Shown: positions 33,789 to 42,100, counted from the stretch's first letter. The stretch is 64,000 bases of DNA from Thermophilibacter provencensis (GCF_900128445.1 NZ_LT671417.1:496001-560000), one strand, 5' to 3'. The notes: generated by a model not told the origin, from the letters alone. Made by a program: numbers and translations.

Positions 33789-35084
33789 ATGCTCGACATC
33801 AAGTTCGTCCGCGAGAACCCCGACGTCGTGGACAAGGCCTGCGAGTCCCGCCAGAACGCCCACTGGGACCGCGAGAAGTTCTTCGAGCTTGACGAGGAGC
33901 GTCGCTCCGTCATCGCTGAGGTCGAGAAGCTCCAGGCCGAGCGCAACTCCGTCTCCAAGCAGATCGGCCAGCTCATGCGCGAGGGCAAGAAGGACGAGGC
34001 CGAGGCCGCCAAGGCGCGCGTGGCTGCCAACAAGGACCGCATCGCCAGCCTGGACGATCGCCGCAACGAGGTCGAGGCCGCCCTCTTTGACCTGGTGTCC
34101 CGCATTCCCAACATCCCGCACGAGAGCGTCCCCTACGGCAAGGACGACTCCGACAACCCCGAGGTGCGCCGCTGGGGCACCCCGCGCGACTTCTCTGCGG
34201 ACGGCTTTGAGCCCAAGGCGCACTGGGACCTTGGCCCGGCCACGGGCATGATCGACTTTGACCGCGGCGTCAAGGTTGCGGGCACCCGCTTCTACGTGCT
34301 CGGCGGCATGGGCGCCCGCATGGAGCGCGCGCTCATCAGCTTCATGGTTGACATGCACGTCAAGGCGGGCTTCAAGGAGTGGTGGATGCCCGTCATCACC
34401 AACCGCGAGACCCTCTTCGGCACGGGCCAGCTGCCCAAGTTCGAGGACGACCTCTATCACGTGAACCCAGATCTCTACCTCATCCCCACTGCCGAGGTCA
34501 TGCTCACCAACCTCCACCGCGGCGAGGTGCTCGAGGCCTCCCAGCTGCCGCTCTGGTACACCGCGTTCACGCCGTGCTTCCGCGAGGAGGCGGGTTCGGC
34601 CGGGCGCGATACGCGCGGCATCATCCGCGTCCACCAGTTCGACAAGGTCGAGATGGTCAAGTTTGCCAAGCCCGAGGACTCGATGAACCAGCTCGAGAGC
34701 ATGGTCGGCGAGGCAGAGGCGGTGCTCCAGGCGCTCGGGCTGCCGTACCACGTGGTGACGCTCTGCACCGGTGACATCGGCTTCTCCGCCTGCAAGTGCT
34801 ACGACCTCGAGGTGTGGCTGCCGAGCTACGGTGCCTACAAGGAGATCTCCTCCTGCTCTAACTGCTGGGACTTCCAGGCTCGCCGCGCCAACATCCGCTA
34901 CAAGGACCCGGCGGAGTTCAAGGGCACGCGCTACGTCCACACGCTCAACGGCTCCGGCCTCGCGGTCGGCCGCACGATGGCCGCCATCATGGAGAACTAT
35001 CAGAACGCCGACGGCTCCATTACCGTGCCCGAGGCCCTGCGTCCGTACATGGGCGGCGTTGAGGTCATTCGCCCGGAGGCCTGA
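33789..35084 (+). CDS. serS: Seryl-tRNA synthetase
   Basis: A 431-residue class II synthetase. The N-terminal long coiled-coil arm (about 28-100) binds the tRNA-Ser variable arm. The catalytic core has motif 2 F-R-x-E-A-G-S-A-G-R-D-T-R-G near 265-278, followed by the R-V-H-Q-F serine-site segment, and motif 3 G-S-G-L-A-V-G-R-T near 390-398. Length is standard. ATG 33789 follows AAGGAG; the longer upstream frame crosses the small membrane gene and is not used. Confidence 0.97.
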   Translation: MLDIKFVRENPDVVDKACESRQNAHWDREKFFELDEERRSVIAEVEKLQAERNSVSKQIGQLMREGKKDEAEAAKARVAANKDRIASLDDRRNEVEAALFDLVSRIPNIPHESVPYGKDDSDNPEVRRWGTPRDFSADGFEPKAHWDLGPATGMIDFDRGVKVAGTRFYVLGGMGARMERALISFMVDMHVKAGFKEWWMPVITNRETLFGTGQLPKFEDDLYHVNPDLYLIPTAEVMLTNLHRGEVLEASQLPLWYTAFTPCFREEAGSAGRDTRGIIRVHQFDKVEMVKFAKPEDSMNQLESMVGEAEAVLQALGLPYHVVTLCTGDIGFSACKCYDLEVWLPSYGAYKEISSCSNCWDFQARRANIRYKDPAEFKGTRYVHTLNGSGLAVGRTMAAIMENYQNADGSITVPEALRPYMGGVEVIRPEA

Positions 35085-35105
35085 CGCCTGTCGTCTTGAC
35101 CGATG

Positions 35106-35142
35106 CGGGGCCGTCCGTCACGTGCGGGCGGCCCCGTTTTTT
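35106..35142 (+). terminator. serS terminator
   Basis: CGGGGCCGTCCG (35106-35117) pairs with CGGGCGGCCCCG (35125-35136) with one mismatch or wobble, followed by TTTTTT. Confidence 0.9.
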
Positions 35143-35221
35143 CTCGCTGACCGTCGCCCTTGCCCGCGAAGACGGGAAGGGCATTCGACCGCAGCTGTCC
35201 TCGGAGCCCCGAACCGAAGAA

Positions 35222-35259
35222 GAACAGGTGTTCTAAAAGAACAAATGTTCTGATATACT
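35222..35259 (+). promoter_or_regulatory. Two LexA (SOS) boxes over a promoter
   Basis: GAACAGGTGTTC (35222-35233) and GAACAAATGTTC (35239-35250) both fit GAAC-N4-GTTC, the Gram-positive LexA box, 17 bases apart. TATACT at 35254-35259 is the likely -10, so LexA would cover the -35 and spacer. This predicts DNA-damage induction of the next gene. Confidence 0.75.
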
Positions 35260-35290
35260 GTTAGCGGGGACAAGAGGGAAGGTGGTTGCC

Positions 35291-35683
35291 ATGGAAGAGC
35301 GTGAGGTTGCCAGGTTCGAGTGCGCGGGCGACGTGCGGGTGATGCGTGTCGGCGCTGATGGCGAGAAGATCGTGGTGTGCGAGGAGCTTGCCGGCCCGTC
35401 GGTTCTTCTCGCCTATGGCGAGAAGAACCGGACGCTCAGGGTGTCTCTTTCGGCAGGGGATGCCGCCCAGCTGTTGAGGCTGGGCTTCTGCGGGGACGTC
35501 GACTCGCTGTGGAGCTACCTCTCGGAAGAGGCGCATGACATCGTTGATCTGATGGACCTCTGCGACGGACTGGGCGTTCCGTACGCGTTCTCGTCGGAGG
35601 GCCCGAGCGGTGACCTGCAGTTTAGGCCGGCGCGGCGGTCAGGCCGGGGCGTGGACTCCCCGCCCGCGCTCAAACTCGGCTGA
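35291..35683 (+). CDS. Unknown small protein under SOS-type control
   Basis: A 130-residue protein with no family I recognise. It has mixed alpha/beta character (R-V-M-R-V-G-A-D-G-E-K-I-V-V-C) and a helical middle (A-Q-L-L-R-L-G, then S-L-W-S-Y-L-S-E-E-A-H-D-I-V-D-L-M-D), no signal or membrane segment. GGGAAGG lies eight bases before ATG 35291; GTG at 35282 is the alternative. Two LexA boxes precede it. Its last 14 bases overlap the end of the convergent GntR gene. Inside it is a 13-base-arm palindrome (35401-35429). A role in the damage response, for example division delay, is inferred from the operator alone. Confidence 0.7.
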   Translation: MEEREVARFECAGDVRVMRVGADGEKIVVCEELAGPSVLLAYGEKNRTLRVSLSAGDAAQLLRLGFCGDVDSLWSYLSEEAHDIVDLMDLCDGLGVPYAFSSEGPSGDLQFRPARRSGRGVDSPPALKLG

Positions 35684-36377
35684 CGTTGAGCTCAAAGCTG
35701 TTGCTTTCCCCTCGGTAGGTGGCCACGGAGTACTCCACGGCCGTCCCGTTGGCGTCGCGCGCGACGGTGTGGAAGAGCAGGAGTGGGTCTCCGGCCTCGA
35801 CGTCGAGGAGCGCGGCGGCGGCTCCGTCGGCCTTGATGACCTCAAGGCGTCGTCGTGCTGTCATTACGGGGTTTCCGCAGGTGTCCATTGCGGCATAGAG
35901 GCTCGACCCGTTGAAGTCGAACGAGTCGAGCCCGGGGTAGAGCGTGCAGGGAATGTAGCTTTCCACGAATACGTTTGGCAGGTTGTCGGCATAGCGGAGT
36001 CGGACGAGCTTGAAGACGTCCTGGCCGCGGGTGAGCTCGAGGCGCTTCTCGACCTCGGCGTTCGCGCGCTCGCGCTTGAACACGAGGACCTTGGTCTTGG
36101 GGAGGCGTCCCGCGAGGCGCATGGCGTCCTCGAAGCTCGAGATGCTCATGGTGAAGGACTGGCTCACCTTGGGCTTGGTGACTACCGTGCCGCGACGCCT
36201 GCGCTTCTCAAGATAGCCGTCGCTGACGAGGATTTGGAGCGCCTGGCGGATGGTGGGACGGCTGACGCCATACATCTCGGCGAGCTCGAGCTCGGAGGGG
36301 ATGGTCTGCCCCTCGGGATAGGTGCCGTCCTTGATCTTTGAGAGGAGGTCGTCCTTGATTTGGTCGTAGAGGGTCAT
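35670..36377 (-). CDS. GntR/HutC-family regulator
   Basis: A 235-residue regulator. The N-terminal GntR winged helix (about 1-65; S-E-L-E-L-A-E-M-Y-G-V-S-R-P-T-I-R-Q-A-L) precedes a UTRA effector domain (about 85-232). HutC-type proteins usually sense sugar phosphates or amines. It is next to the mannose-type PTS operon transcribed in the same direction and is its likely regulator. ATG 36377 starts at M-T-L-Y-D-Q-I-K; a longer N-terminal reading has no ribosome site. Confidence 0.9.
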   Translation of the reverse strand: MTLYDQIKDDLLSKIKDGTYPEGQTIPSELELAEMYGVSRPTIRQALQILVSDGYLEKRRRRGTVVTKPKVSQSFTMSISSFEDAMRLAGRLPKTKVLVFKRERANAEVEKRLELTRGQDVFKLVRLRYADNLPNVFVESYIPCTLYPGLDSFDFNGSSLYAAMDTCGNPVMTARRRLEVIKADGAAAALLDVEAGDPLLLFHTVARDANGTAVEYSVATYRGESNSFELNVSRV

Positions 36378-36480
36378 ATGATCCTGCCGTCGGGTGAGTG
36401 CGCTGATTCGTTGATTGTAGCGCGCGCGGGACCCGCGCAGAGCGCAGGTCCCGCCAGGGGTGGGGCATAAACAATCGTTC

Positions 36481-36497
36481 AAAAAGGCGCTGGCCTT
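36481..36497 (-). terminator. Terminator of the first PTS operon
   Basis: On the minus strand AAGGC-CAGC-GCCTT is followed by TTT; it lies directly after the IID stop. Confidence 0.6.
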
Positions 36498-36498
36498 C

Positions 36499-37356
36499 CT
36501 AGAAGACGCCGAGGACGCACAGGACGCTGATGGCGACAGCGAGAATGACGATGACCTTGGTGGGGCTGTACTGCTTCTTGCCGAGCATCCACCAGGTCAC
36601 GAGGACCGCGATGAGCGGGAGAAGTGCCGGGAAGACGCCGTCGAGCGTGGTCTGGAGCGGCTGCCACTCGTCTCCAAACGGGATGTTGAGTGTCGTGGTG
36701 AGGGCGATGTTGCCTGCGGCGAGCGCGCCGACGACCATGATGCCGAGCACGTTGAAGGCGTCCATGATGCGCCGCGCGCTCTCGCCGACGATGACGTCGA
36801 TGGCGCCCACGCCCAGCTTGTAACCCGTGCGGTAGCTGATGAAGGAGATGACGGGGCCGACGATGCCGTAGGCGACGATGTAGAAGAGCGGGCCGAGCGG
36901 GCTGCCGCCGTTGGCGAGGCTCATGCCGATGGAGAGGAGCGTAGGCACGATGATGCCCTGGATGATGGAGTCGCCGATGCCCGCGAGCGGCCCCATGAGC
37001 GTGGCCTTGATGTTGTTGGGCATCTCCTCGGAGACCTCGCCGCCCAGGGCGATGTTCTCCTCGAGGGAGGTCACGATGCCGTTGATGATCTGGCCGGTCT
37101 GCGGCTCGGTGTTGAAGAAGACTGAGTGTCGAACGAGCAGGCGGCGCTTTGCCTCGGGGTCGTCAGCATAGTACTTGTTCGCAAACGGGATGTACGACCA
37201 GGCGTAGGCGTGCCCCTGGAGCTTCTCGTAGCTCATGGAGGCGAGGTGGGTGAACGCCCAGCGCAGCCAGATCGTGTTGAGCTCCTTGTTGGTAAGGCGC
37301 GGCTTTCCGTTGGCGCCGACGCCCTGCTGGGTCATGTCAGTGGTTTCAGTGGCCAT
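36499..37356 (-). CDS. PTS mannose/fructose/sorbose family IID component
   Basis: A 285-residue membrane subunit of a mannose-type PTS permease, which imports and phosphorylates a sugar. It has the family segments H-S-V-F-F-N-T-E-P-Q-T-G, the G-D-S-I-I-Q-G-type loop and several membrane helices toward the C-terminus. AAAGGAG precedes ATG 37356. It is the last gene of a IIA-IIB-IIC-IID operon; substrate is unknown. Confidence 0.94.
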   Translation of the reverse strand: MATETTDMTQQGVGANGKPRLTNKELNTIWLRWAFTHLASMSYEKLQGHAYAWSYIPFANKYYADDPEAKRRLLVRHSVFFNTEPQTGQIINGIVTSLEENIALGGEVSEEMPNNIKATLMGPLAGIGDSIIQGIIVPTLLSIGMSLANGGSPLGPLFYIVAYGIVGPVISFISYRTGYKLGVGAIDVIVGESARRIMDAFNVLGIMVVGALAAGNIALTTTLNIPFGDEWQPLQTTLDGVFPALLPLIAVLVTWWMLGKKQYSPTKVIVILAVAISVLCVLGVF

Positions 37357-37377
37357 GGGAGTGCTCCTTTCCGGTGC

Positions 37378-38214
37378 TTAGAACAGGTCGTCGTCCTCGT
37401 AGACTGCGTGCGCATCGGCATCCGCTACGGTCTGCGCCTCCGGCTCGGCAGCGGACTTACCGCTGGAGAGGAACACGAGGTACGCGACAAGCGCGGCGAT
37501 GAAGACGATCGCGACCATCGACAGGCCCGCAAAGGACAGCAGGACGAAGCCGGCAAGGAAGAAGATGAGCTGCATCTTGTCCTTGATGACGATGTTCATG
37601 AGCATGCCGATTCCGAGGGCGGGCAGGACGCCGCCGAGGACGGAGATGATGTGCGTGACGATCTCGGGCACGCTGTTGAGCAGCGCGTCAACGACGCCCT
37701 GGCCGAAGAAGACGATCAGGAAGACGGGGACCGCACGAATGAAGAAGGTGCAGATCTGCGGGTAGACGATGTGCCAGAGGGTGATGCCGCGGTCGTCGTT
37801 ATTCTCGGCGGCGCGAGAGGCGCCGTTGTTGAAGAACGAGTAGAGCGCCATGCGCGTGTTGTAGAAGATCAGGCCGAGGGTCTGGCCGATGAGCACGGAA
37901 AGCGTCACCGCGATTGCGGGGTCCTTGGTCGTTGCCATGGCAAGGCCGATGCCGCCGTATGAGGCGTAGGTGATCTCGGAGTTGGTGGCTCCGCCGGTCG
38001 AGAGGTTGGCGATAAAGACGGCCTGAACGGCGACACCGCACAGGACGCCCTGGGTGATGTCTCCAAACACGAGGCCGCAGAGCAGGCCCGCGACGAGCGG
38101 GCGGCCCATCACGTAGTAGCCCCAGCTCATGCCAAAGAGGCAGCAGCTTTCGATGGCGCCGAGGTAGCAGAACACGCCACACATGAGCGCGGGGAACAGC
38201 AGCGCAAGGTTCAT
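37378..38214 (-). CDS. PTS mannose/fructose/sorbose family IIC component
   Basis: A 278-residue polytopic subunit with the family's G-x-x-x-G-D-x-T-Q-G motif (about 51-57, V-F-G-D-I-T-Q-G) and about six to eight helices; it forms the transport channel with IID. The hydrophilic C-terminus ends Y-E-D-D-D-L-F, almost the same as the tail of the IIA protein of this operon. Confidence 0.93.
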   Translation of the reverse strand: MNLALLFPALMCGVFCYLGAIESCCLFGMSWGYYVMGRPLVAGLLCGLVFGDITQGVLCGVAVQAVFIANLSTGGATNSEITYASYGGIGLAMATTKDPAIAVTLSVLIGQTLGLIFYNTRMALYSFFNNGASRAAENNDDRGITLWHIVYPQICTFFIRAVPVFLIVFFGQGVVDALLNSVPEIVTHIISVLGGVLPALGIGMLMNIVIKDKMQLIFFLAGFVLLSFAGLSMVAIVFIAALVAYLVFLSSGKSAAEPEAQTVADADAHAVYEDDDLF

Positions 38215-38241
38215 GTCTTTCTCCCTTTCTCGTTGGGGTTG

Positions 38242-38736
38242 CTACATTGCCTGGTACTTGGCCTTGAGCTCGGGCCAGGTGCGAACTGAGTCGTCGGGAA
38301 GCAGCTGGAACTGGATGTCCACGCCCGCCGCGGCGAGCTCGTCAAGGGCCACGACGTCCTCGTCGTTGAGCATGACGGTGTTGCCCATGTTCTTGGTGCC
38401 CTCGCGGGTGGCGTTGAGGTTGCCCACGTTGAGGACGTCCCCGTAGTTGCCGCCGAGCTTGGTAAGGTCGGCGAAGTTCCTGATGGAGTCAGAGATGACG
38501 AAGAACTTCTTCGGGGAGGCGCTCGCCTTGGCAAGGGCCTCGGGGCCCTGGGCGAGGGTGTAGATGCCCAGCTTGAGCTTGCCTGCGGCGGCCTTGAGGA
38601 CCTTGCAGCGCAGCTGGTCTGCGGCAACCTTGTCGCTGATCACGAGGATGGCGTCGGCGGGCTTGACGGCAACCCATCTCGTGGTCGTCTGCCCATGGAT
38701 GACTCGATCGTCAACGCGTGCGAGCACAATGGCCAT
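38242..38736 (-). CDS. PTS mannose/fructose/sorbose family IIB component
   Basis: A 164-residue cytoplasmic phosphocarrier. The phospho-accepting histidine is H14 in R-V-I-H-G-Q, typical of the family. It passes phosphate from IIA to the sugar. Third from the end of the operon, 27 bases from IIC. Confidence 0.94.
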   Translation of the reverse strand: MAIVLARVDDRVIHGQTTTRWVAVKPADAILVISDKVAADQLRCKVLKAAAGKLKLGIYTLAQGPEALAKASASPKKFFVISDSIRNFADLTKLGGNYGDVLNVGNLNATREGTKNMGNTVMLNDEDVVALDELAAAGVDIQFQLLPDDSVRTWPELKAKYQAM

Positions 38737-38786
38737 GTCTTTCTCCTTTCCTGGGCACCCGGGATGCGGGCGCCTTGCCTACGTTG

Positions 38787-39215
38787 CTAAAAGAGGTCGT
38801 CCTCGTCGCTCTCGTACCCCTCGTCGGGAAGCTCCGCGGCGACCACGCCGCCTCGTCCCGCCTCGAGCGCCACGCCGAGCACCTCATCGAGGTCGTCCGA
38901 ATCTGCGGCGGCGATCCCCACCTCGATGAGCATGGGGAAGTTGGCCCCGGCAACCACGCGGAGCTCCTCGGGATGCTGGAGGAAGAGGGCGTACGCCTCG
39001 TTATACGGCGTCCCGCCAATAAGGTCAGACATAATAAGTGTCTTTCCCTGGGCGAGCGATGCGTCGACAGCGGCGGCGAGGCGCTCGCGGAAGTCGTCGA
39101 TGCCGTGCTCGTCAAGCCCGACGGCGACAATCGGGGCGGGCTCGGCAACCATCATGTGCAGGGCGTCCACAAGTCCCTCGCAGAGCTTCCCGTGGGAAGC
39201 CACTACAATGTTCAT
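38787..39215 (-). CDS. PTS mannose/fructose/sorbose family IIA component
   Basis: A 142-residue phosphocarrier with the active His in V-A-S-H-G-K (H8) and D-L-I-G-G-T-P-Y-N near 62-70. HPr donates its phosphate. It is the first gene of the operon and diverges from deoC. The acidic C-terminal tail ends D-E-D-D-L-F. Confidence 0.94.
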   Translation of the reverse strand: MNIVVASHGKLCEGLVDALHMMVAEPAPIVAVGLDEHGIDDFRERLAAAVDASLAQGKTLIMSDLIGGTPYNEAYALFLQHPEELRVVAGANFPMLIEVGIAAADSDDLDEVLGVALEAGRGGVVAAELPDEGYESDEDDLF

Positions 39216-39405
39216 ACGCGCTCCTTTCGGTCACGTTGGTTGTAGTGAATCATATAAGTCAGACAAAAAATGTCCATATTGCGAGAAGTACGGTCCTATG
39301 AACGGTAGTAAAACTGACATAAACGGTACAAATAGAATATGACAGCCTAATAAGTCATCTATATGTTAGTATCAGCGCAAGGTCGGATCGAACGAAAGGA
39401 CTGCC
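39216..39405. promoter_or_regulatory. AT-rich divergent promoter region between the PTS operon and deoC
   Basis: This 190-base gap is AT-rich and carries ATAAGTCA twice as direct repeats (39254-39261 and 39350-39357), one near each gene, plus several TGACA/TGTCA words. These are candidate regulator sites, perhaps for the GntR protein. No site was recognised with certainty. Confidence 0.4.
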
Positions 39406-40116
39406 ATGAAGCGCTACACGATTGATGATCTTGCCCGCCTCGTCGACCACACCAACCTGCACGCGGACGCCACGCGTGCGGACATGGAAAAGCTCTGCGA
39501 GGAGGCCAGGCGCTATCACTTCAAGATGGTCGCGGTGAACTCTGTCCAGTCCAAGCTCTGCTCCGAGCTGCTCGCCGGCACCGACATCCACACCGGCGCC
39601 GCCATTGGCTTCCCCCTTGGGCAGACCACCATCGCCGTAAAGGTGTTCGAGACCAGAGACGCCCTCGCCAACGGCGCGAACGAGATCGACTACGTGGTCA
39701 ACCTCACCGAGGTCAAGGCCGGGAACTGGGACTACATCGAGGACGAGATGGCCCAGATCGTGGCCATCTGCCGCGAGGCGGACGTTCCCTCCAAGGTCAT
39801 CTTCGAGAACTGCCTCCTCACCCAGGACGAGAAGCTCAAGCTTTGCGAGATTGCGAGCAAGGTGCTCCCGACCTTCGTCAAGACCTCCACGGGCTTCTCG
39901 ACCGGCGGCGCCACTGTCGAGGACGTCAAGCTCATGCGCGAGCACACGGACGAGCGCGTGAAGGTCAAGGCAGCGGGCGGCATTCGCACGGCGGACGACT
40001 TCCTCGCCATGGTTAGCGCCGGGGCGGAGCGCATCGGTTGCAGCGCCGGCATCCCCATCATCGAGGAGCTCAAGGCCCGCCTCGAGTCCACGGGCGCCGA
40101 CGCCTTCGAGCTCTAG
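39406..40116 (+). CDS. deoC: Deoxyribose-phosphate aldolase
   Basis: A 236-residue class I aldolase that splits deoxyribose 5-phosphate into glyceraldehyde 3-phosphate and acetaldehyde. The Schiff-base lysine is in F-V-K-T-S-T-G-F (about K163), with D-H-T-N-L at 14-18 and the phosphate site K-A-A-G-G-I-R near 187-193. AACGAAAGGA precedes the ATG. It is grouped with manA and an epimerase and not with other nucleoside genes, so a related aldol reaction in the PTS sugar pathway is possible. Confidence 0.9.
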   Translation: MKRYTIDDLARLVDHTNLHADATRADMEKLCEEARRYHFKMVAVNSVQSKLCSELLAGTDIHTGAAIGFPLGQTTIAVKVFETRDALANGANEIDYVVNLTEVKAGNWDYIEDEMAQIVAICREADVPSKVIFENCLLTQDEKLKLCEIASKVLPTFVKTSTGFSTGGATVEDVKLMREHTDERVKVKAAGGIRTADDFLAMVSAGAERIGCSAGIPIIEELKARLESTGADAFEL

Positions 40117-40125
40117 GGGGCTGGG

Positions 40126-41073
40126 ATGGGCCCGCTGCTGCTCAGACCAAACTACATCTCTCCGGTGTGGTCGGGGGCGCGCGTCAACGAGGCCCGCGGC
40201 ATTGCGGGAGAGACCCTCTACGGGGAGTCGTTCGACGTCTCCGTGCACGAGGGCCTTGTCAACACGGTCGAGGGCGGCCCCTTTGACGGTGTGCCGCTCG
40301 ACGAGCTCGTCCGCACGCACCGCACAGAGATCATGGGCGACCTTGCCGACGACGGCATCGTGCAGATTATCGTGATGGACGCGGGGGAGAACCTCTCGGT
40401 TCAGGTTCACCCGGACGAGGCCTATGCTCAGGAGCACGAGGGTGATCACGAGAAAACCGAGTCGTGGTACATCCTCGCGGCGGATCCCGGCGCCTTCATC
40501 TACTGCGGCACCACGACCGATGACGTGGAGGCCCTGCGCTCCTCGGCGGCGGACGACACGCTTGGCGAGAAGTACGGCCGCAAGGTTCCCGTGTCCGAAG
40601 GGGACTTCGTCCTCATCCCGGCCGGGACGCTCCACGCCATGGGAAAGGGCGTCTTCGCCCTCGAGGTGGGGAGCCTCGGCTTCAAGACCTATCGCATCTG
40701 CGACTGGGGCCGGGGGCGAGAGCTCCACGTGGCGCAAGGCTTTGACGTGCTGCGGACGGAGTGCCGGCCTGAACCCAGCCATCTGGGGGCCTTTGACCCC
40801 TCCGATCCCGCCGGCACGCGGCGCGGCGTGACGCACCGGCTCTTTGCCTCAGATGTCATCGACGTGCGCGGATCGTGGACGCAGCCGATGGAGGGCCGCT
40901 ACGAGGTGCTCTCCTGCGTGGCCGGCTCCGCGCGCGTGCGTACCGCTGAGGGGGAGATGGACCTGCCCTTCACACGTTCGCTTCTCATGCCGGCGAGCGC
41001 CGACTCCTATACGATTGAGGGGACGTGTCGGGTCCTGCGAAGCTACGCCTCGCGTCCCGGCGAGGTGCTGTGA
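40126..41073 (+). CDS. manA: Mannose-6-phosphate isomerase, class I
   Basis: A 315-residue cupin isomerase for mannose 6-phosphate and fructose 6-phosphate. Zinc ligands appear in L-S-V-Q-V-H-P-D (His about 92) and E-K-T-E-S-W-Y (Glu about 110), and a further His lies in P-A-G-T-L-H-A-M-G. Short form, as in Firmicutes. It starts ten bases after deoC and fits the mannose-type PTS opposite, supporting mannose or a related hexose as substrate. Confidence 0.9.
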   Translation: MGPLLLRPNYISPVWSGARVNEARGIAGETLYGESFDVSVHEGLVNTVEGGPFDGVPLDELVRTHRTEIMGDLADDGIVQIIVMDAGENLSVQVHPDEAYAQEHEGDHEKTESWYILAADPGAFIYCGTTTDDVEALRSSAADDTLGEKYGRKVPVSEGDFVLIPAGTLHAMGKGVFALEVGSLGFKTYRICDWGRGRELHVAQGFDVLRTECRPEPSHLGAFDPSDPAGTRRGVTHRLFASDVIDVRGSWTQPMEGRYEVLSCVAGSARVRTAEGEMDLPFTRSLLMPASADSYTIEGTCRVLRSYASRPGEVL

Positions 41074-41091
41074 CGGGGATGCTGACAAACG

Positions 41092-41110
41092 GCCCCGTCA
41101 CCATTGTCAG
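41092..41110. repeat. Degenerate TGACA-type dyad
   Basis: CTGACAA (41092-41098) and TTGTCAG (41104-41110) are complementary, with CGGCCCCGTCACC-like sequence between parts, resembling a decayed half of the palindrome at 4982-5048. It lies between manA and the next gene. Confidence 0.4.
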
Positions 41111-41122
41111 GAAGGAAGGGGC

Positions 41123-41989
41123 ATGAAACGAGTTCTCATTACGGGCGCGCGCGGATACCTTGCGAGCCTCGCGCGTCTCTACAACGCCGGGAGCTGCGAG
41201 TTTTCCTGCATCTCCCATACCGACGTCGACTTTCATGACCCCGCCGGGGTGGAGGAATTCTTCCGCGCGGCCGAGTTTGACGTGTGCCTGCACATGGCCG
41301 CGGACGCGACGACGGCCCACTGCGAGCAGGACCCCGAGGGCACGCATCGCGTGAACACCGAGTCCTCCATCGCCATCGCGCGAGCCTGCGCGGAGCGTGG
41401 CCGGCGCGTGGTCTTCATCTCCACGGAGCAGTGCTTCAACGCCTCGCCGGGGCCGGCGCCCTTCTCCGAGGATGACGAGCAGGCATCGACGACGCGCTAC
41501 GGCCAGCAGAAGATGGAGGCGGACGCCTGGATTCGCGAGAACGTGGACGACTATCTCATCCTGCGCTTCTCGTGGATGTTCGGCCTGGCGATGCCCGGCG
41601 TGCGGCCCTCGCCCAACATCCTCACTAACGTGATGCGCGTCCTGCGTTCCGGGGAGCCTGCGGCCTTCCGCGTGCACGAGCGTCGGAACATGACCTACGC
41701 GCAGCGCTTTGCGGGGCAGCTGCCGCAGATTCTCGAGCTTCCGAGCGGCGCGTACCACGTTGCCAGCCAGAACGGCCGTACCACGTACGAGACCGCCCGG
41801 CTCGTGGCCGAGCGCCTCGGCTGCCCGGCGGATGAGGTCGACCGCCTCATCCTGCCCGACGAGACCACGTACGCGGACCGGCCGCGCGACTTCCGCCTGG
41901 CGTCCGACAAGATTCGGGCGGCGGGCATCGAGCTCGGCACCTTCGAGGAGGACCTCGACCTCTGTCTGGGGGACTTTGGGCTCAGGTAG
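41123..41989 (+). CDS. NAD(P)-dependent sugar epimerase/reductase (RmlD-like SDR)
   Basis: A 288-residue extended short-chain dehydrogenase. The nucleotide site is I-T-G-A-R-G-Y-L (6-13), H-M-A-A-D-A near 58-63, and the catalytic Y-x-x-x-K appears in R-Y-G-Q-Q-K (about 133-138) after F-I-S-T-E. It resembles dTDP-4-dehydrorhamnose reductase and related NAD epimerases, but no other rhamnose genes are near. GGAAGG precedes ATG 41123; the longer frame is out of manA. It may modify the sugar handled by the deoC-manA operon. Confidence 0.8.
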   Translation: MKRVLITGARGYLASLARLYNAGSCEFSCISHTDVDFHDPAGVEEFFRAAEFDVCLHMAADATTAHCEQDPEGTHRVNTESSIAIARACAERGRRVVFISTEQCFNASPGPAPFSEDDEQASTTRYGQQKMEADAWIRENVDDYLILRFSWMFGLAMPGVRPSPNILTNVMRVLRSGEPAAFRVHERRNMTYAQRFAGQLPQILELPSGAYHVASQNGRTTYETARLVAERLGCPADEVDRLILPDETTYADRPRDFRLASDKIRAAGIELGTFEEDLDLCLGDFGLR

Positions 41990-42010
41990 GCAACAGGGTA
42001 GGCATTTCTC

Positions 42011-42081
42011 GTACGCACCCTAGCCACAGGTTCTTCTCGCCACCAGCGCTGAAGCGAGAGGGGGTTGGCTGGGGTGCGTAC
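42011..42081. repeat. 71-bp hairpin element (copy C, no gene attached)
   Basis: GTACGCACCCTAGCCA (42011-42026) pairs with 42066-42081 over 16 bases with one G-U. The 39-base loop contains an inner TCTCGC/GCGAGA stem and a GTTCTTCTCG word. Arm length, loop length and inner stem match the hairpins at 9655, 32093 and 33390, although the arm sequence differs. Confidence 0.85.
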
Positions 42082-42100
42082 TTTATGTAGCGCGGAGGCA

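Noticed and set aside
36426-36454. GCGGGACC/GGTCCCGC hairpin upstream of the GntR gene as an operator
   Set aside because: It is a plain GC stem with a 13-base loop, has no counterpart near the PTS or deoC promoters, and could be chance in this composition.
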